Assembly: GCA_963170055.1 (NCBI GenBank)
Contig: CAUJGJ010000436.1
Coordinates: 35,001-99,000, forward strand
Length of the DNA stretch: 64,000 nucleotides
From: Halisarca cf. caerulea
Taxonomy: Eukaryota > Porifera > Demospongiae > Chondrillida > Halisarcidae
Direction: 5' to 3'
Shown: piece after piece, positions 49,630 through 60,470 of the stretch
Position numbering within the stretch: position 1 is the first letter of the stretch
Layout of the letters: every line of letters begins with the position of its first letter
Translations under genes and position numbers: made by a program
Notes under the pieces: model-generated
Databases searched by the model: none
Seen by the model: the letters and a program-made list of their open reading frames with translations, nothing else
What the model was told of the DNA's origin: nothing

Positions 49630-49980
49630 AATAATGGTGGCCATTGTGCAGGAAAAAGAGTTTGAAGCTGCTGTTCATAGGAAGTAAGGAAGGTATGGGG
49701 ACATGCTTGCCTGGTGTACCACTAACACACAGCTTACATGACCACATTGGAAATTGGATAAATATGGATTCATCAACACTAAGGGTTTTGATGACTTTTA
49801 CAATCACCTCGCCCCATCTACAAAGAAGGAGCAGCAAGAGCTGGAGAAAGAGATTGTAGGGAAGTGTCTTGTCCACTCTCATGGCATCTGGTGTAAGAGG
49901 AATTGGCCAATTAAACGAAGCATGCATTTAACTTGTTTGCTTAACCACCACTCTTCATTTAGAGTTGATTAATGTAGGCC
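49630..49980 (+). mobile_element. Diverged extra 3' tail of the second retrotransposon lineage
   Basis: The frame at 49754-49915 reads GFDDFYNHLAPSTKKEQQEL and then EKEIVGKCLVHSHGIW. This parallels the last coding segment of the 46.7-49.5 kb element (FNTLYKHL, WKELETEVVKKCILSLYGI). The following non-coding text (TTGTGCTAACACTAGACTTA) also resembles its 3' region. It is a truncated second insertion or a partial duplication. Confidence 0.55.
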
Positions 49981-50159
49981 TAAGCTATAATACTGCTTGT
50001 AGACACATAACTTTATTTTATTTCTTGTGCTAACACTAGACTTATACTGTGCAGTGCTTTCATAGAGTATCTTTGGCAGTGTCTAGATCACATTAGCCTT
50101 CACTGTTCAACCTTGTGATATATTGTATTTGGATTCTGTGTTTGATATTAACAATTCTA

Positions 50160-50500
50160 AACGGATGCACTGTAACATCAAAGATTCTGGCGAGTTTGTA
50201 TGCTATGGCAGTGCTGGGAAAATACAGATCTTTATGACTGTTAATTGACAAAATATGTATGTTTATGGTCTGTTAATTGTTAATTGACAAAAGGAAATTA
50301 GTCAATCAACTAATTGGTGCCCGTTTTCAATGCAGGTGAATCGTAAGGTAGGTGCCAAACTCTCTTGCATCAGTTTAGAAGCCGGTTATAACCCGCCTCC
50401 TCGCTGTATGGCATTAATAATCACTCCGCCTCGGACGTTGTGATTACTAATGTCATAAAACTCGGAGGTGGGTTATAACTTATACTAATGAATTGTGCAA
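50160..50500. repeat. CACTGTAACATCAAAG repeat family, copy 2
   Basis: It opens with CACTGTAACATCAAAG, continues with TTAATTGACAAAAGGAAATT and GCATCAGTTTAGAAGCCGG, and ends in an inverted repeat (TTATAACCCGCCTCC / GGAGGTGGGTTATAA). The same order occurs at 60105-60460, and a partial copy at 41930-42000. Confidence 0.65.
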
Positions 50501-51231
50501 GGCCTCATAAAGTGGCATTTGAGGCTGTTTCAGGCCACTTGAGCAGTTTCTGAACACTGATCAGTCTGTTGCAATAGTACATATGTGTGTTTATAAGTGG
50601 ATTCATGATCAATTTATGACAGTGTAACTGTGTTTATTCACAAAAAAGAAGGCTGCATAATTTCCTTTGTGGAGACCTTTCTGTTCAGGGGGAACCATAT
50701 TCCCCCAGATAAAACCCTGTCAAGTGATATTATACTTGGAGCAGTGTGCTCCACCAGCAAAATCTCTATACCGTACTGTTCAAAATTTTTGCGGGACTTT
50801 ATTTTTGCGAATGGCTTCGGATTTGCAAAAAAATTATATGCGAATTTTCTTTAACTACTGCAAAATGGCGGCCATAACTTTTACGTATTGGATGCTTCAG
50901 AAATAATAAATCCTGGTTATCAGGCCTGTGTTTGTTGTATAAACTAGGGGAGAAGGCGGCCGAAGGCTGCCTTCATCCCTAGTGCGGGTGGCGGGTGCAA
51001 CCCTTATATCAAGTGAATTTATTGAGTTGAGTGTATATTATTTCTATATTAAGACTCAAGCTCATAGTAAATGCCATACTGTAACAATTGTTGTAAAAGC
51101 CAATGTTTGGTATTAATAAATTTGACCACCTTAAATTATCCCCTAGTTTGTCACACGGGTGCAACTCTTATGCCAAGTGCATGTATAGTAGTTACATTCA
51201 AAATTGCTTCAAAGCTAGTTTATCACATGCA

Positions 51232-51235
<4 letters not shown>

Positions 51236-51262
<27 letters not shown>

Positions 51263-51347
51263 GCACACATACACACACACACTCACACACACACACACAC
51301 ACACGTACACACACACACACAAAAAAATGCACACACACACACACACA

Positions 51348-51388
<41 letters not shown>

Positions 51389-51526
51389 ACAAACACATAT
51401 AAACATGCACACACATGTACACACACATGTACACCCACCCACGCGCACATGCACACACACACACACACATACACACACACACACACATGTACGCACACAC
51501 ACACACATGTACGCACACACATGAAA

Positions 51527-51564
<38 letters not shown>

Positions 51565-51678
51565 CACACACACATGCACACATGTACACACACATGTACT
51601 CACAAAATTACACACACACATACACACAAAACACACACACACATGCACACATGTACACACACATGTACACACGAAATT

Positions 51679-51709
<31 letters not shown>

Positions 51710-51794
51710 TACATGTACATAAGAACACACACACACACACATGCACACACATGTACACATGCACATGAGAACACACACACACACACCTACACAT

Positions 51795-51865
<71 letters not shown>

Positions 51866-51869
51866 TGTA

Positions 51870-51939
<70 letters not shown>

Positions 51940-51943
51940 TGTA

Positions 51944-51995
<52 letters not shown>
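51236..51995. repeat. Very long compound (CA)n array
   Basis: About 750 bp of CA repeats are broken by ACATGTACAC and GCACAC units. Both strands show long His/Thr or Cys/Val frames that are simple-sequence artefacts. Copy number in the real genome may differ from the assembly. Confidence 0.95.
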
Positions 51996-51996
<1 letters not shown>

Positions 51997-52265
51997 ACAC
52001 AGAAATATGCATGCACAAACAAACACAGATACATCAATTTTGTCACGCATACAAACTACATGTTCCCAAAATAAAATTATAACATCTGAGAGGATTCTTG
52101 TATTCGCATTCCGCGGCTTAATTTACATAGCCGTCGACAGGAAACCCGTATACTCACTACGGATACCATTGCACACAAACATGGCTGTTGGCATCATTAT
52201 TATCACCGATACTGCTTTTGACTTCCATGCGAAAATCATTCCGCTATATAGATAAGGTCACTCAC

Positions 52266-52297
52266 CAGGTATATTGAGGAGCATTAGCCACAGTCAT
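52266..52297 (-). other. Possible short start exon (MTVANAPQYT)
   Basis: A minus-strand ATG at 52297 is followed by ten codons and a good donor (ACCTG|GTGAGT). It is on the right strand for a distant first exon of the LMF2-like gene. However, the transmembrane exon that should follow was not found, so the link is a guess. Confidence 0.15.
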
Positions 52298-52391
52298 AAA
52301 GCACTCGCATCCTTTTCCTAGGAGGAGTTAGCGGAAAACTGTTTCAAAGGTAAAAGTCGTATTCTAGTCAGGATTCGTCCGTACAACAAAT

Positions 52392-52726
52392 ATGGCGGTT
52401 CGTAGGCTTATACAGGCTATTTTCGAAATTTCTCCATTTCGCAAGTAAAAGTAAAAAGAAGCTCTTAAGGTCTCTTTCTAGACACAACAGTGAGCTATTG
52501 TGAAGATTCGCCCGCAATCACTCGAATTAAGCGCGTGTCAGTGAATTGCAAACAAAAAAATCGGTCTATCTTTATTATAATACGATTTGGACACCCGATC
52601 ATCCTCAGTAAAGATGTTCACATTCTTTCAAGTCAGCTTACACGGAAGCCAGGGCGCACTGTCCAACCATCTACAGTAGTTCGGAAACGCTTATTTGAGC
52701 TGCTTAGGAGTGGATCAGCGAGCTGA
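52392..52726 (+). CDS. Possible small gene, unknown
   Basis: ATG at 52392 opens MAVRRLIQAIFEISPFRK (18 codons, then stop), a basic amphipathic start like a mitochondrial presequence. A separate open frame at 52490-52726 ends VVRKRLFELLRSGSAS and then stops. I could not join the two with a phase-consistent intron. No family is recognised. The CpG content here is higher than in the surroundings. It is weak evidence for a small gene. Confidence 0.2.
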
Positions 52727-53103
52727 TGGACATGATTCAAGCCTATAAACTTCAGAATCAGCCTTTGAAATAGCACCAAGCTTCGTTGAATATGGTATGC
52801 TGCACGTGTTATTCAAGATCTTCACCTAAACGCGTGAACAGGATGACACCATATTTTTTAGCCTGGCTTCCTAGACTAATAACCTCCATGCATTCGCAAA
52901 AATAAAAATACGAACAGTTGACTTTCGAGCGATTGGCGAAATTTACATCCTGCAAAAATTTTGGAAAGTAGGGTAGCTCCAGCTTAGACATGCCTGTCTG
53001 CACTCTGCCAAGGTTTTTTGTTTAATTGTCAATATCGTCTCGACAAAACTTAAATATGTCCAAGAAAAGCATGAATGCCTTGGGTCCCTTATTCGCCACA
53101 ATG

Positions 53104-53111
<8 letters not shown>

Positions 53112-53134
<23 letters not shown>
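53112..53134. repeat. (CA)n microsatellite
   Basis: A short pure CA run. Confidence 0.85.
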
Positions 53135-53138
<4 letters not shown>

Positions 53139-53496
53139 AGCTTGTTAGGTAGTTTTGAATGTTGAAAGTGCATGAAACATAAATACACACATGCACCTCC
53201 ATGAAAGACTTAATTAAATATGGAAAATACCTAATAAACAATATAAATATGAAAGCCTTTCACGTGGACTTCCACATGCAACTCACTAAAATATTTTCCA
53301 ACATTGTTGAAGATTGGTGTCAGACCATTTGAGCCGTACAGCCCTGTTGACAGATGAAATAAAACAAGGTATGTCACAAGCTACACTCAAAATACATGAA
53401 AGGGAATGCATTAGTTAAGCAAGTAATATTGCCATGAAGGTATACAATATACCGTACATACGTAATAGTTACACACGCGGGTATGTATGTATTAGT

Positions 53497-53582
53497 TATA
53501 TCCTGTCCAGGTGTGCTGCAGCAGAAAATGCAGTGCTGATGACCTCAGGCTTTGCTACAGCACAGCTGGACAGGATATAACT
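53497..53582. repeat. Stem-loop with ~29-bp near-perfect stem
   Basis: The left arm is GTTATATCCTGTCCAGGTGT and continues GCTGCAGCA; the right arm is TGCTACAGCACAGCTGGACA and continues GGATATAAC. There are about three mismatches and a loop of about 30 nt. This is pre-miRNA-like in size and shape, but a foldback transposon is equally possible. Confidence 0.6.
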
Positions 53583-54574
53583 ACATAATTTGTATCCTGG
53601 CAACCATTCGCTATTGATTATTGGTGTGTACAGTGTCATCTAGAGTTGATCAGTTTTAACCACTTACAGTACCCTACCAATTAACATCAATTGACATCAA
53701 TTAGGAAGTGTGAGTATATCTGTGATCTGTGCTACATCACAAATGTCAGCACACTTTTTCCTTTGTTCCACTCACAATTCCCCCTCACACCAGGATACAA
53801 GTATGTTTCAACTACACTATCAGAGTAGGCTACTACTGCATAGGAATACTAGGGGGTAGGGGTGCAGGGTCTAATCAGAATCTGGGAAATTAGATTGTGC
53901 AATAGTGATGCATAGTAAATAGGCCTTCAGATATGTAGGAATGAAAATGATATAGTCGACGCTTGGCTGAAGGATGAAAAACAATCAACTTGATGCTTGA
54001 TCCCTTTTCCAGACACTGTTTAAAGAGTACATCACTGTACCTATACATACAGTATGTACACATAGTCACATCACACAACAGTTTTGGAGGACAGACTAAT
54101 AGCACTCAAAGTACTGCATTGCCATTGAACACTGTGTAGTGATTGGCCAATGCCTTTGGTTGTGTCTACTGCACTGGTCTAAGTTACATGTGACTAAGGT
54201 GTGGTGTTGTGATGATGTATTCATATAGGATGGTTGTGCATTGTGTGATTATGCAATCCCTGAGGTGTAGACAAAGCTGTAGAGGAGCTAATGTTTGCGG
54301 GGCTTATATTTTGCATATCAAGAGCTTGGTTGGATTTTGCAATTTTGTTTTTGATTGTGAATAGAGCAGTCCCTACTGTATATGTATTAGACAAAAATGG
54401 AGTATGTACATACATATGTACATATCTAGCCAAATATTTGTGATTGAATTTTTGCAAATGCAGGCTCATTATTTGTAAATTTGCAAAAATAAAGTCATGT
54501 AAAAATTAGCACATACAGTAATGCATGACATTGTGTGAATACTATAAAGTTGATTTTGTGTGCTGAGTAACTGA

Positions 54575-55170
54575 TTCAGTGGTGCATGTAGGCTGGGGGG
54601 TGGGGGAGCAACTGATGCAGTGGTGCATGTAGGGCTGGGGGGTGGGGGAGCAACTGATGCAGTGGTGCTTGTACGTAGGGCTGGGGGGTGGGGGAGCAAC
54701 TGATCGATGCAGTGGTACATGTAGGGCTGGGGGTGTGGGGGAGCAACTGATGCAGTGGTGCATGTAGAAGTGGAGGGGTGGGGGAGAAACTGATGCAGTG
54801 GCGCATGTAGGGCTGGGGGTGTGGGGGAGCAACCGATGCAGTGATGCATCTAGAGGTGGGTGGGGGATCAATTGATGCAGTGGTACAAGTAGGGCTGGGG
54901 GGTGGGGGAGCAACTGATACAGTGGTGCATGTAGGGGTGCATGTGGGGGATTAACTGATGCAGTGGTACATGTAGGGCTGGGGGTGTGGGGGAACAACTG
55001 ATACAGTGGTGCATGTAGAGGTGAAGGGGGGATCAACTGATACAGTGGTGCAAGTAGGGGTGGGTGGGGGATCAACTGATATAGTGGTGCATGTAGGGGT
55101 GGGTGGGGGATCAACTGATACAGTGGTGCATGTAGGGGTGGGTGGGGGATCAACTGATGCAGTGGTGCAG
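54575..55170. repeat. Minisatellite, ~45-60 bp unit (GATGCAGTGGTGCATGTAGG)
   Basis: Roughly a dozen imperfect tandem units contain CTGATGCAGTGGTGCATGTA, then GGGCTGGGG(G)TG and GGGGAGCAA. Variation is mostly in the G-run. The minus strand stays open through the array as Pro/His/Thr-rich peptide, which reflects the unit composition and not a gene. Confidence 0.9.
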
Positions 55171-55694
55171 TACACAAAATAACGGTCAGTCATCGGTCAT
55201 TTCCATGCAAAATGCTCCATAGCAGGATAACTTAAAAAGTGTGTGGACATTCTGTCTGGACAAATTCTGTAGTACTCTGTATCAAGAATTAAGATTTTCT
55301 GCTTTCTTCCTAGATTATCATGTCCCAGAATATATTCTTAATCCTAATACTTTCATAAAACTGGATTTCTGGCACTTTGGAGTATTTGCGCTCATACCGA
55401 AGCATGCAAATATCAAAATTTAGACCATAAATGCACGCAGTGACGCTCACGATCTTCCATTTATTCCAATAAAGTCATGATGACACCTATGCATACATGA
55501 CACTGAAGCATATAAATCTACATTTCAGCAGGATACTGATTGAATTAGAGCTGAAATTCATAGTTAGTGATCATTTTAGAATTGACTGCTACTATACCAA
55601 GGGCTGAAATATACACAGTAGATATATAGGTCCGATCAAGTCCCACTATGATCACACATATGTCAGAACAAATGTTATTCCCTATTTTGTGCAC

Positions 55695-55925
55695 TGGTGG
55701 TGTATGTAGGGCTGGGTGTGGGGGAACAACTGATATAGTGGTGCATGTAGGACTGGAAGTGGGAGAGCAACTGATGCAGTGGTGCATGTAGGACTGGGTG
55801 TGGGGGAGCAACTGATGCAGTGGTGCATGTAGGACTGGGTGTGGGGGAGCAACTGATGCAGTGGTGCATGTGGGGCTAGCTGGGGGCAGGGTGGGGGTGG
55901 TGGAACAATTGATGCAGTGGTAGCT
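55695..55925. repeat. Second block of the same minisatellite
   Basis: About four units of the same repeat (CTGATGCAGTGGTGCATGTA, GGACTGGGTGTGGGGGAGCA), separated from the first block by about 520 bp of unrelated sequence. Confidence 0.9.
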
Positions 55926-56196
55926 AGTTTAGTTCTTCCAGAGGTTCAGATCTACGTACAGTATGTAGGTGCTTAGTTCTCAGCAATTGCTTAACTATGT
56001 ACCTAACTTCCTTTAAGCAGATAATTTTTGAACTGTCAACTGTTGTGTACTATATTTCTACATTTGATCAATTTTACCTACATGTTATGTGCTTCTTGAA
56101 GAGGTGCAATCATATTGCAATCATCAATCATCATGGGCATTTTGAAATGAAAACTGTTTTGTGACCTGTAACATATATTTCGATTGAAGTGTAGTA

Positions 56197-56499
56197 GACT
56201 GTCGATTAACTGGGCCTCGGTTATCCGGACCCTTGATTATCTGGTTTCAATAATCAGCCTTGTGCTAAAAATCGAAAAAATTAGCAGCCACGTGTAGTTG
56301 TGCATGTGCAGTAGTAGTTACGTACGTACACGAGACTGTTTGTGTTTGATTTATTAAGAGCCAGGGACAAATGGCTACAGCTAGTGCTAAGTACAAAAGA
56401 GTAGTAAACTGTAATTTCAGTTGTCTGGACTATTTCACTTATCTGGACACCTAGAAATTTGTTGTGACCAAAGGGGTTCGGATAATCGAGGGTGTACTG
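56197..56499. mobile_element. TA-flanked MITE with GATTAACTGGGCC / GGATAATCGAGGG ends
   Basis: It begins GACTGTCGATTAACTGGGCC and TCGGTTATCCGG follows; it ends CGGATAATCGAGGGTGTACTG. TA lies on both sides. The ends are imperfect inverted repeats of the Tc1/mariner style. There is no ORF. Confidence 0.5.
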
Positions 56500-56772
56500 T
56501 ACGTAGGTTAGGATTATATATGAACATTTAGTACTGCTGAAACTGGATCACACCAGTCCCAAATCTCCTGGGTAGTTTAACTCCCTCTACGTATATATGT
56601 ACATACAGTACGTACCTCATTTTTAGTGTTACAAAAATGCTCATCTACATACGTATTTGAGATTAGTACAGGGCACTTCAACATTGCTAAGGATGGTAAT
56701 ATGAAAAGTATACTTAAATTTTTGTATTGATTGTTTAAATTGCACATTTCCTTCTATTACGTACATCAGTTA

Positions 56773-57090
56773 TCAGAGTATCAGCCAATTACTGTACATA
56801 TGCATTGGTACAATACTTCTCACAGTACAAGATGACATGTATGTAAACTTCTTGAGATGATCATCTTGAACAGAGAAGGTACTGTATGGACATACGTACA
56901 AGTATTCCTTCGATTCTGCAGTACACAACAAGATGTGGTCCTTGAAATGATGTTGAACAAGCAATACTTTGGTAGTAGAGTAATCCTCCTTTGTACACAT
57001 CCTGATTTTATTGATCCTGACAAGTACCTCCAGTAAACTGTCTACTGGGCTGAGGATGGTACCACAATTGACTCCACTGACCAATCCAAT
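56773..57090 (-). other. Open minus-strand frame, unknown
   Basis: About 100 codons are open, including CGTILSPVDSLLEVLVRINK and TTKVLLVQHHFKDHILL. An acceptor-like ATTGGTCAG precedes it (about 57085). I do not recognise it. It could be a lone exon, a transposon remnant or a chance frame. Confidence 0.15.
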
Positions 57091-57607
57091 GCGATATATT
57101 CTGAATTGCTGACAGTACGAGTTAAGGGTAGAGAACCTTGATAATTTTTAACTGGGAATGTTTGTCAGATTCCAATAAGAATGGTTTACCATGGAAATCT
57201 TACATCCAGCCTTCTGTTTGATGTTTGACCATTATTAATAAGAAACATACATACATGCAATTATCTGAATTCAGAGGAGGATCTAGCCCAATATTTTAGG
57301 GGGGGGGGGCATGGGATAGTTAAAGTAAACTTACTCTGCTTTTTTGCCTTGTGTACATGTACGTAGCTAAAGATTACAGCTGTTTTTAACGCGTGTGGGT
57401 AAGACATCATCAAAAATTGCTACCAACAGCCAAAAACTGATTGTAGATCATTAAAATTCACATTTTATGCAATTGAACTTGATAATATTTAACCCAAAAC
57501 ATCTCTTATAATGTTGATTTGGAATATTTAAGACACTAAATAGTGTTAGCTGTAGAGTTTAGAGTAATTTAAATATTTTGCAAAAAAATTCAGATCTGGG
57601 CAGGGGG

Positions 57608-57692
57608 GGCCTTAGTCTAGCCGCTAGCACCGTACTTTTCCTCCCGCCCGCGAGAGGAAAAGTACGGGGCTAGCGGCTAGACTAGGGGGGCC
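57608..57692. repeat. GC-rich hairpin TAGTCTAGCCGCTAGC
   Basis: Arms TAGTCTAGCCGCTAGC-ACCGTACTTTTCCTC and GAGGAAAAGTACGG-GGCTAGCGGCTAGACTA pair over about 30 bp around CCGCCCGC. Flanking GGGGGGCC / GGCCCCCC strings extend the symmetry. It is similar in design to the hairpin near 16143. Confidence 0.7.
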
Positions 57693-58052
57693 TGGGCCCT
57701 CAAGGCCCCCCCCTAAATATGCCCCTGCAATATAAGGACACAGATAATGAAGAACAATGGCCTAATGTGGAACTTCTCCAATTCAGGCCTCTGAAAGAGG
57801 ACATTATGCTACAACTAACACACATCTCTTGAACCAAAACATTTTGTATCACAGTCTACTTAAAATATTCTCTGAAACTTGAACTCTTGTTATTCCATAA
57901 AATAGACCAGAAAATATATACTGTACAGTAGAACCTCACTTATCCAGCGCTTTGTGTATCCAGCCCTTGTTAAAGTCACAAGTGATTACCCATGGAGTTC
58001 CCCAGTTGATAAAAATGATTGTTTTGAATATTAGTTACATAGTGGATGAGTA

Positions 58053-58684
58053 CGGTACTTTTCATAATAAAGTGAACGGTATCGTGTATTCGACCGGCGG
58101 TCAACGAGGCGACAGTCGACGGTCGGACACACAATGGCCATTCGACGGTCAGTGGAAGCCACTCGACAGTCATTATTATGTAATGTTTACTTTGTTGTGA
58201 ATGTAGTTAAGTTTTAGAAAATGGTGCATTTGATCGAGCTACAGTGTTCGACAAATTTTGCTTTTCAAGCGCAAAGGGAAGTCTCACCGCCAGATTGTAG
58301 ATATTCTGGGTGAAGAGGGCCACACTTTTACTAAGTCGGGGATATGTAGCTTTCTAAAGTGGTACGAAGAAAGAGGAAGCATCCTTAGAAAGCCAGGAAC
58401 GGGTACGAAGTCCAAGAAAAACTCGAACGGTCTTAAATTGGTAGACTCTCATATGGAGCAGGATGATTAAACCTCTCTGGAAGATCTTCCAAAATTATTG
58501 TAGAAAGATGATACTTGTTACTATTTTTAACCTATATTGCTGGTCAACGTGTCGATACGAAGCGGTCAACACCCTGGCGAATACCGATCAACGCCTCGAC
58601 AGACAGCGCTCAGACAATCGACAGATTCTGGTCGGTCACTCGACCGACAGAGCGACATCGTTCACTTTATTAAGAAAGGTACCG
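58053..58684. mobile_element. Nested transposon with GTCGAC-type subterminal repeats
   Basis: The ends CGGTACTTTTCATAATAAAG (then TGAACG) and CTTTATTAAGAAAGGTACCG (preceded by CGTTCA) are inverted repeats of about 26 bp, flanked by TA (58051-58052, 58685-58686). Inside each end are clusters of TCGAC / GGTCAACG units. The centre carries a transposase fragment (58258-58470). It is a deletion derivative of a Tc1/mariner-type element. Confidence 0.7.
58258..58470 (+). pseudogene. Transposase DNA-binding (helix-turn-helix) fragment
   Basis: The frame reads KRKGKSHRQIVDILGEEG, then FLKWYEERGSILRKPGTG and TKSKK. This is the helix-turn-helix plus GRPRK-like hinge seen at the N-terminus of Tc1/IS630-type transposases. 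The DDE catalytic part is absent. It lies in the middle of the nested element, so it is probably what remains of its own enzyme. Confidence 0.6.
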
Positions 58685-59370
58685 TAGTTGTTGAGATAGC
58701 ATGCCCAAGAAAAGGCATATTAATCTACTTTAGTACTTGCCATAAAGCAAAGCACATCCATTTCAGCATGACTTTCATGTTCTTACCATATGGCTCACAT
58801 ATCCAGCAGTTTCAATAATTATCCAGCAATGGCAGTCCCAGCTACATACATATGTTGAATAATTGAGGTACTACTGTAAAAGTAACTTATCCTAAACCCA
58901 CGTTGAACACACAGATAGTCAGTGAGACTCGTGCGTGTCTCGTACGAGTATGGAATTTCACACTTCCTTTCAATACATTAGTGCCTATAGATAACATGTG
59001 AAGTGTGAGCATTTTGTTTGACTCTAGTGTTACTATTACTTGGACCCGAATCTGCTCAATGTTGAAAAAAGTGAACGAAATACTTGTAGAGTGGCTGGAA
59101 TTAAAGGATAAATGGAACAAGAACCGAGCGAACATCTTAAAATATTGGACGTCTAGAGGGGATTGTCAATGGAGGTGATGTCGCAGTTAAATTAAACGCA
59201 AAGCGATAACGAGCGTTGGAAATCTCTTGGACTAGCTGGATCTTTCTTACCAAAGACAGACAATTCTTTCGCGTAAATACTTAGAAAGTTGCTTCGAGCT
59301 TTGAAGACATTGCTGGACTAGTTCGCTGAATAGGGCCCGTCTCGCCATAGCCACCATATTTATCCATATA

Positions 59371-59449
59371 TATAAAAGGCGACAATTATCACTCGCACGA
59401 GGCTTGCACGTGCAACACGAGTACACACGGTCGACACACGTAAGGCAAG
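59371..59449 (+). promoter_or_regulatory. Candidate TATA promoter and short leader exon
   Basis: TATAAAAGG at 59371-59379 is a consensus TATA box. About 30 bp further begins a stretch with CACGTG (E-box, 59408-59413), ending in possible donors (CAC|GTAAGG at 59440 or CAAG|GTTAGT at 59450). There is no ATG in the presumed leader. No downstream coding exon was found before 61.6 kb, so any gene driven from here is unknown. Confidence 0.35.
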
Positions 59450-59739
59450 GTTAGTTACTTTTAATCAGTACTATATGTACGTATGTATGTACCAAAGTAT
59501 ATATACCACTTAATATTACGGTGTTATTAAAAACAAGGCACTTTTTCTGGGTCTTTAAGATTACCATTAACCACTGAATGTAAGGTGCTGTCCAAAACAA
59601 TGGATGCCTGTATGACAATTCTAATCCAAATCATTCTCCTGTTTACTTTGACTACTTTGTCTAATCGCTTAAACAACAACTGGATTGTTTTCTCATGCCA
59701 AGAAGGGTGAGAGAACTGGAGATATCACAGCAACCAAGC

Positions 59740-60470
59740 TATACATGTATGAGGCTAGATGGATATAGGGCTAGGCAGAGTTTAGTTGGACTGAGTGCAC
59801 ACTGTGCAAATTCCTACACCCCTTAGCAAATACATATGTGCGGGATGTGGGAATTTGCAGTGTGTACTCAGCCCAACTAAACTCTGTCTAGCCCTATACC
59901 TGTCTAGCCTCATGCATGTATAACCGTATGCTCGTCTAGCCCTATGCCTGTCTTGCCCTTTGCCTACCTAGCTCTGTGCCTGTTGTACAAATTACCCCTG
60001 TTCCAAGTATTTTTGGAGGATGCTTTTTCATAAAACCTTTTAGCACGGTCCTGTGTCAATCCTAAATCCTTTTACCATTTTAAATGGTTCTTATACACCC
60101 TTCCAAACTGATACACTGTAACATCAAAGTTCTGGTGAGTTTGTATATGTCAAACAGTAGCAGTGTGATCTGTATTGCTCTATGCTATGGCAGTGTTGGG
60201 AAATACAGATCTTTGTGGATTAGTCTGTTAATTGACAAAAGGAAATTAGTTAATCAACTTAAAGCGCCCTCTTTCAATGTAGGCGCATTGCAAGGGAGGT
60301 GCTAACTCCCTTTAGCATCAGTTTAGAAGCTGGTTATAATCTGCCTTCTTGTTGTATGGCATTAATAATTACTCCGCCCTCGGGTGCTAACGTGCCTTTG
60401 GACGTTGTGATTATTAATGCCACACAACTTGGAGGTGGGCTATAATCTATACTCATTACAGAGGGAAGGG
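59740..60470. repeat. Composite repeat: GGGCTAGACA inverted repeat plus CACTGTAACATCAAAG unit
   Basis: 59740-59940 is an inverted repeat with arms of about 75 bp (GAGGCTAGATGGATATAGGG at the left; CCCTATACCTGTCTAGCCTC at the right). It is followed by text shared in reverse with 43690-43800, then by the CACTGTAACATCAAAG unit (60112-60470) shared with 50160-50500 and 41930-42000. The whole is about 730 bp without coding sequence. It may be the most complete copy of a non-autonomous element. Confidence 0.6.

Larger units (their letters stand above)
57926..58876. mobile_element. Outer TA-flanked transposon with CAGTAGAACCTCACTTATCC end
   Basis: It begins CAGTAGAACCTCACTTATCC and ends GAGGTACTACTG, with TA on both sides (57924-57925, 58877-58878). 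Its body is interrupted by a second, fully bounded element at 58053-58684. Without that insert it would be about 320 bp, a normal MITE size. Confidence 0.65.

Noticed and set aside
51236..51995. Possible CRISPR-like array
   Set aside because: The regular repeats are simple dinucleotides without unique spacers, and the genome is eukaryotic.
51198..52046. Very long His/Thr and Cys/Val reading frames
   Set aside because: They are translations of the (CA)n/(TG)n array in all frames and carry no coding signal.
54469..55177. 211-codon Pro/His/Thr-rich minus-strand frame
   Set aside because: It lies entirely in the minisatellite and merely repeats the unit; no splice sites, start context or family support.
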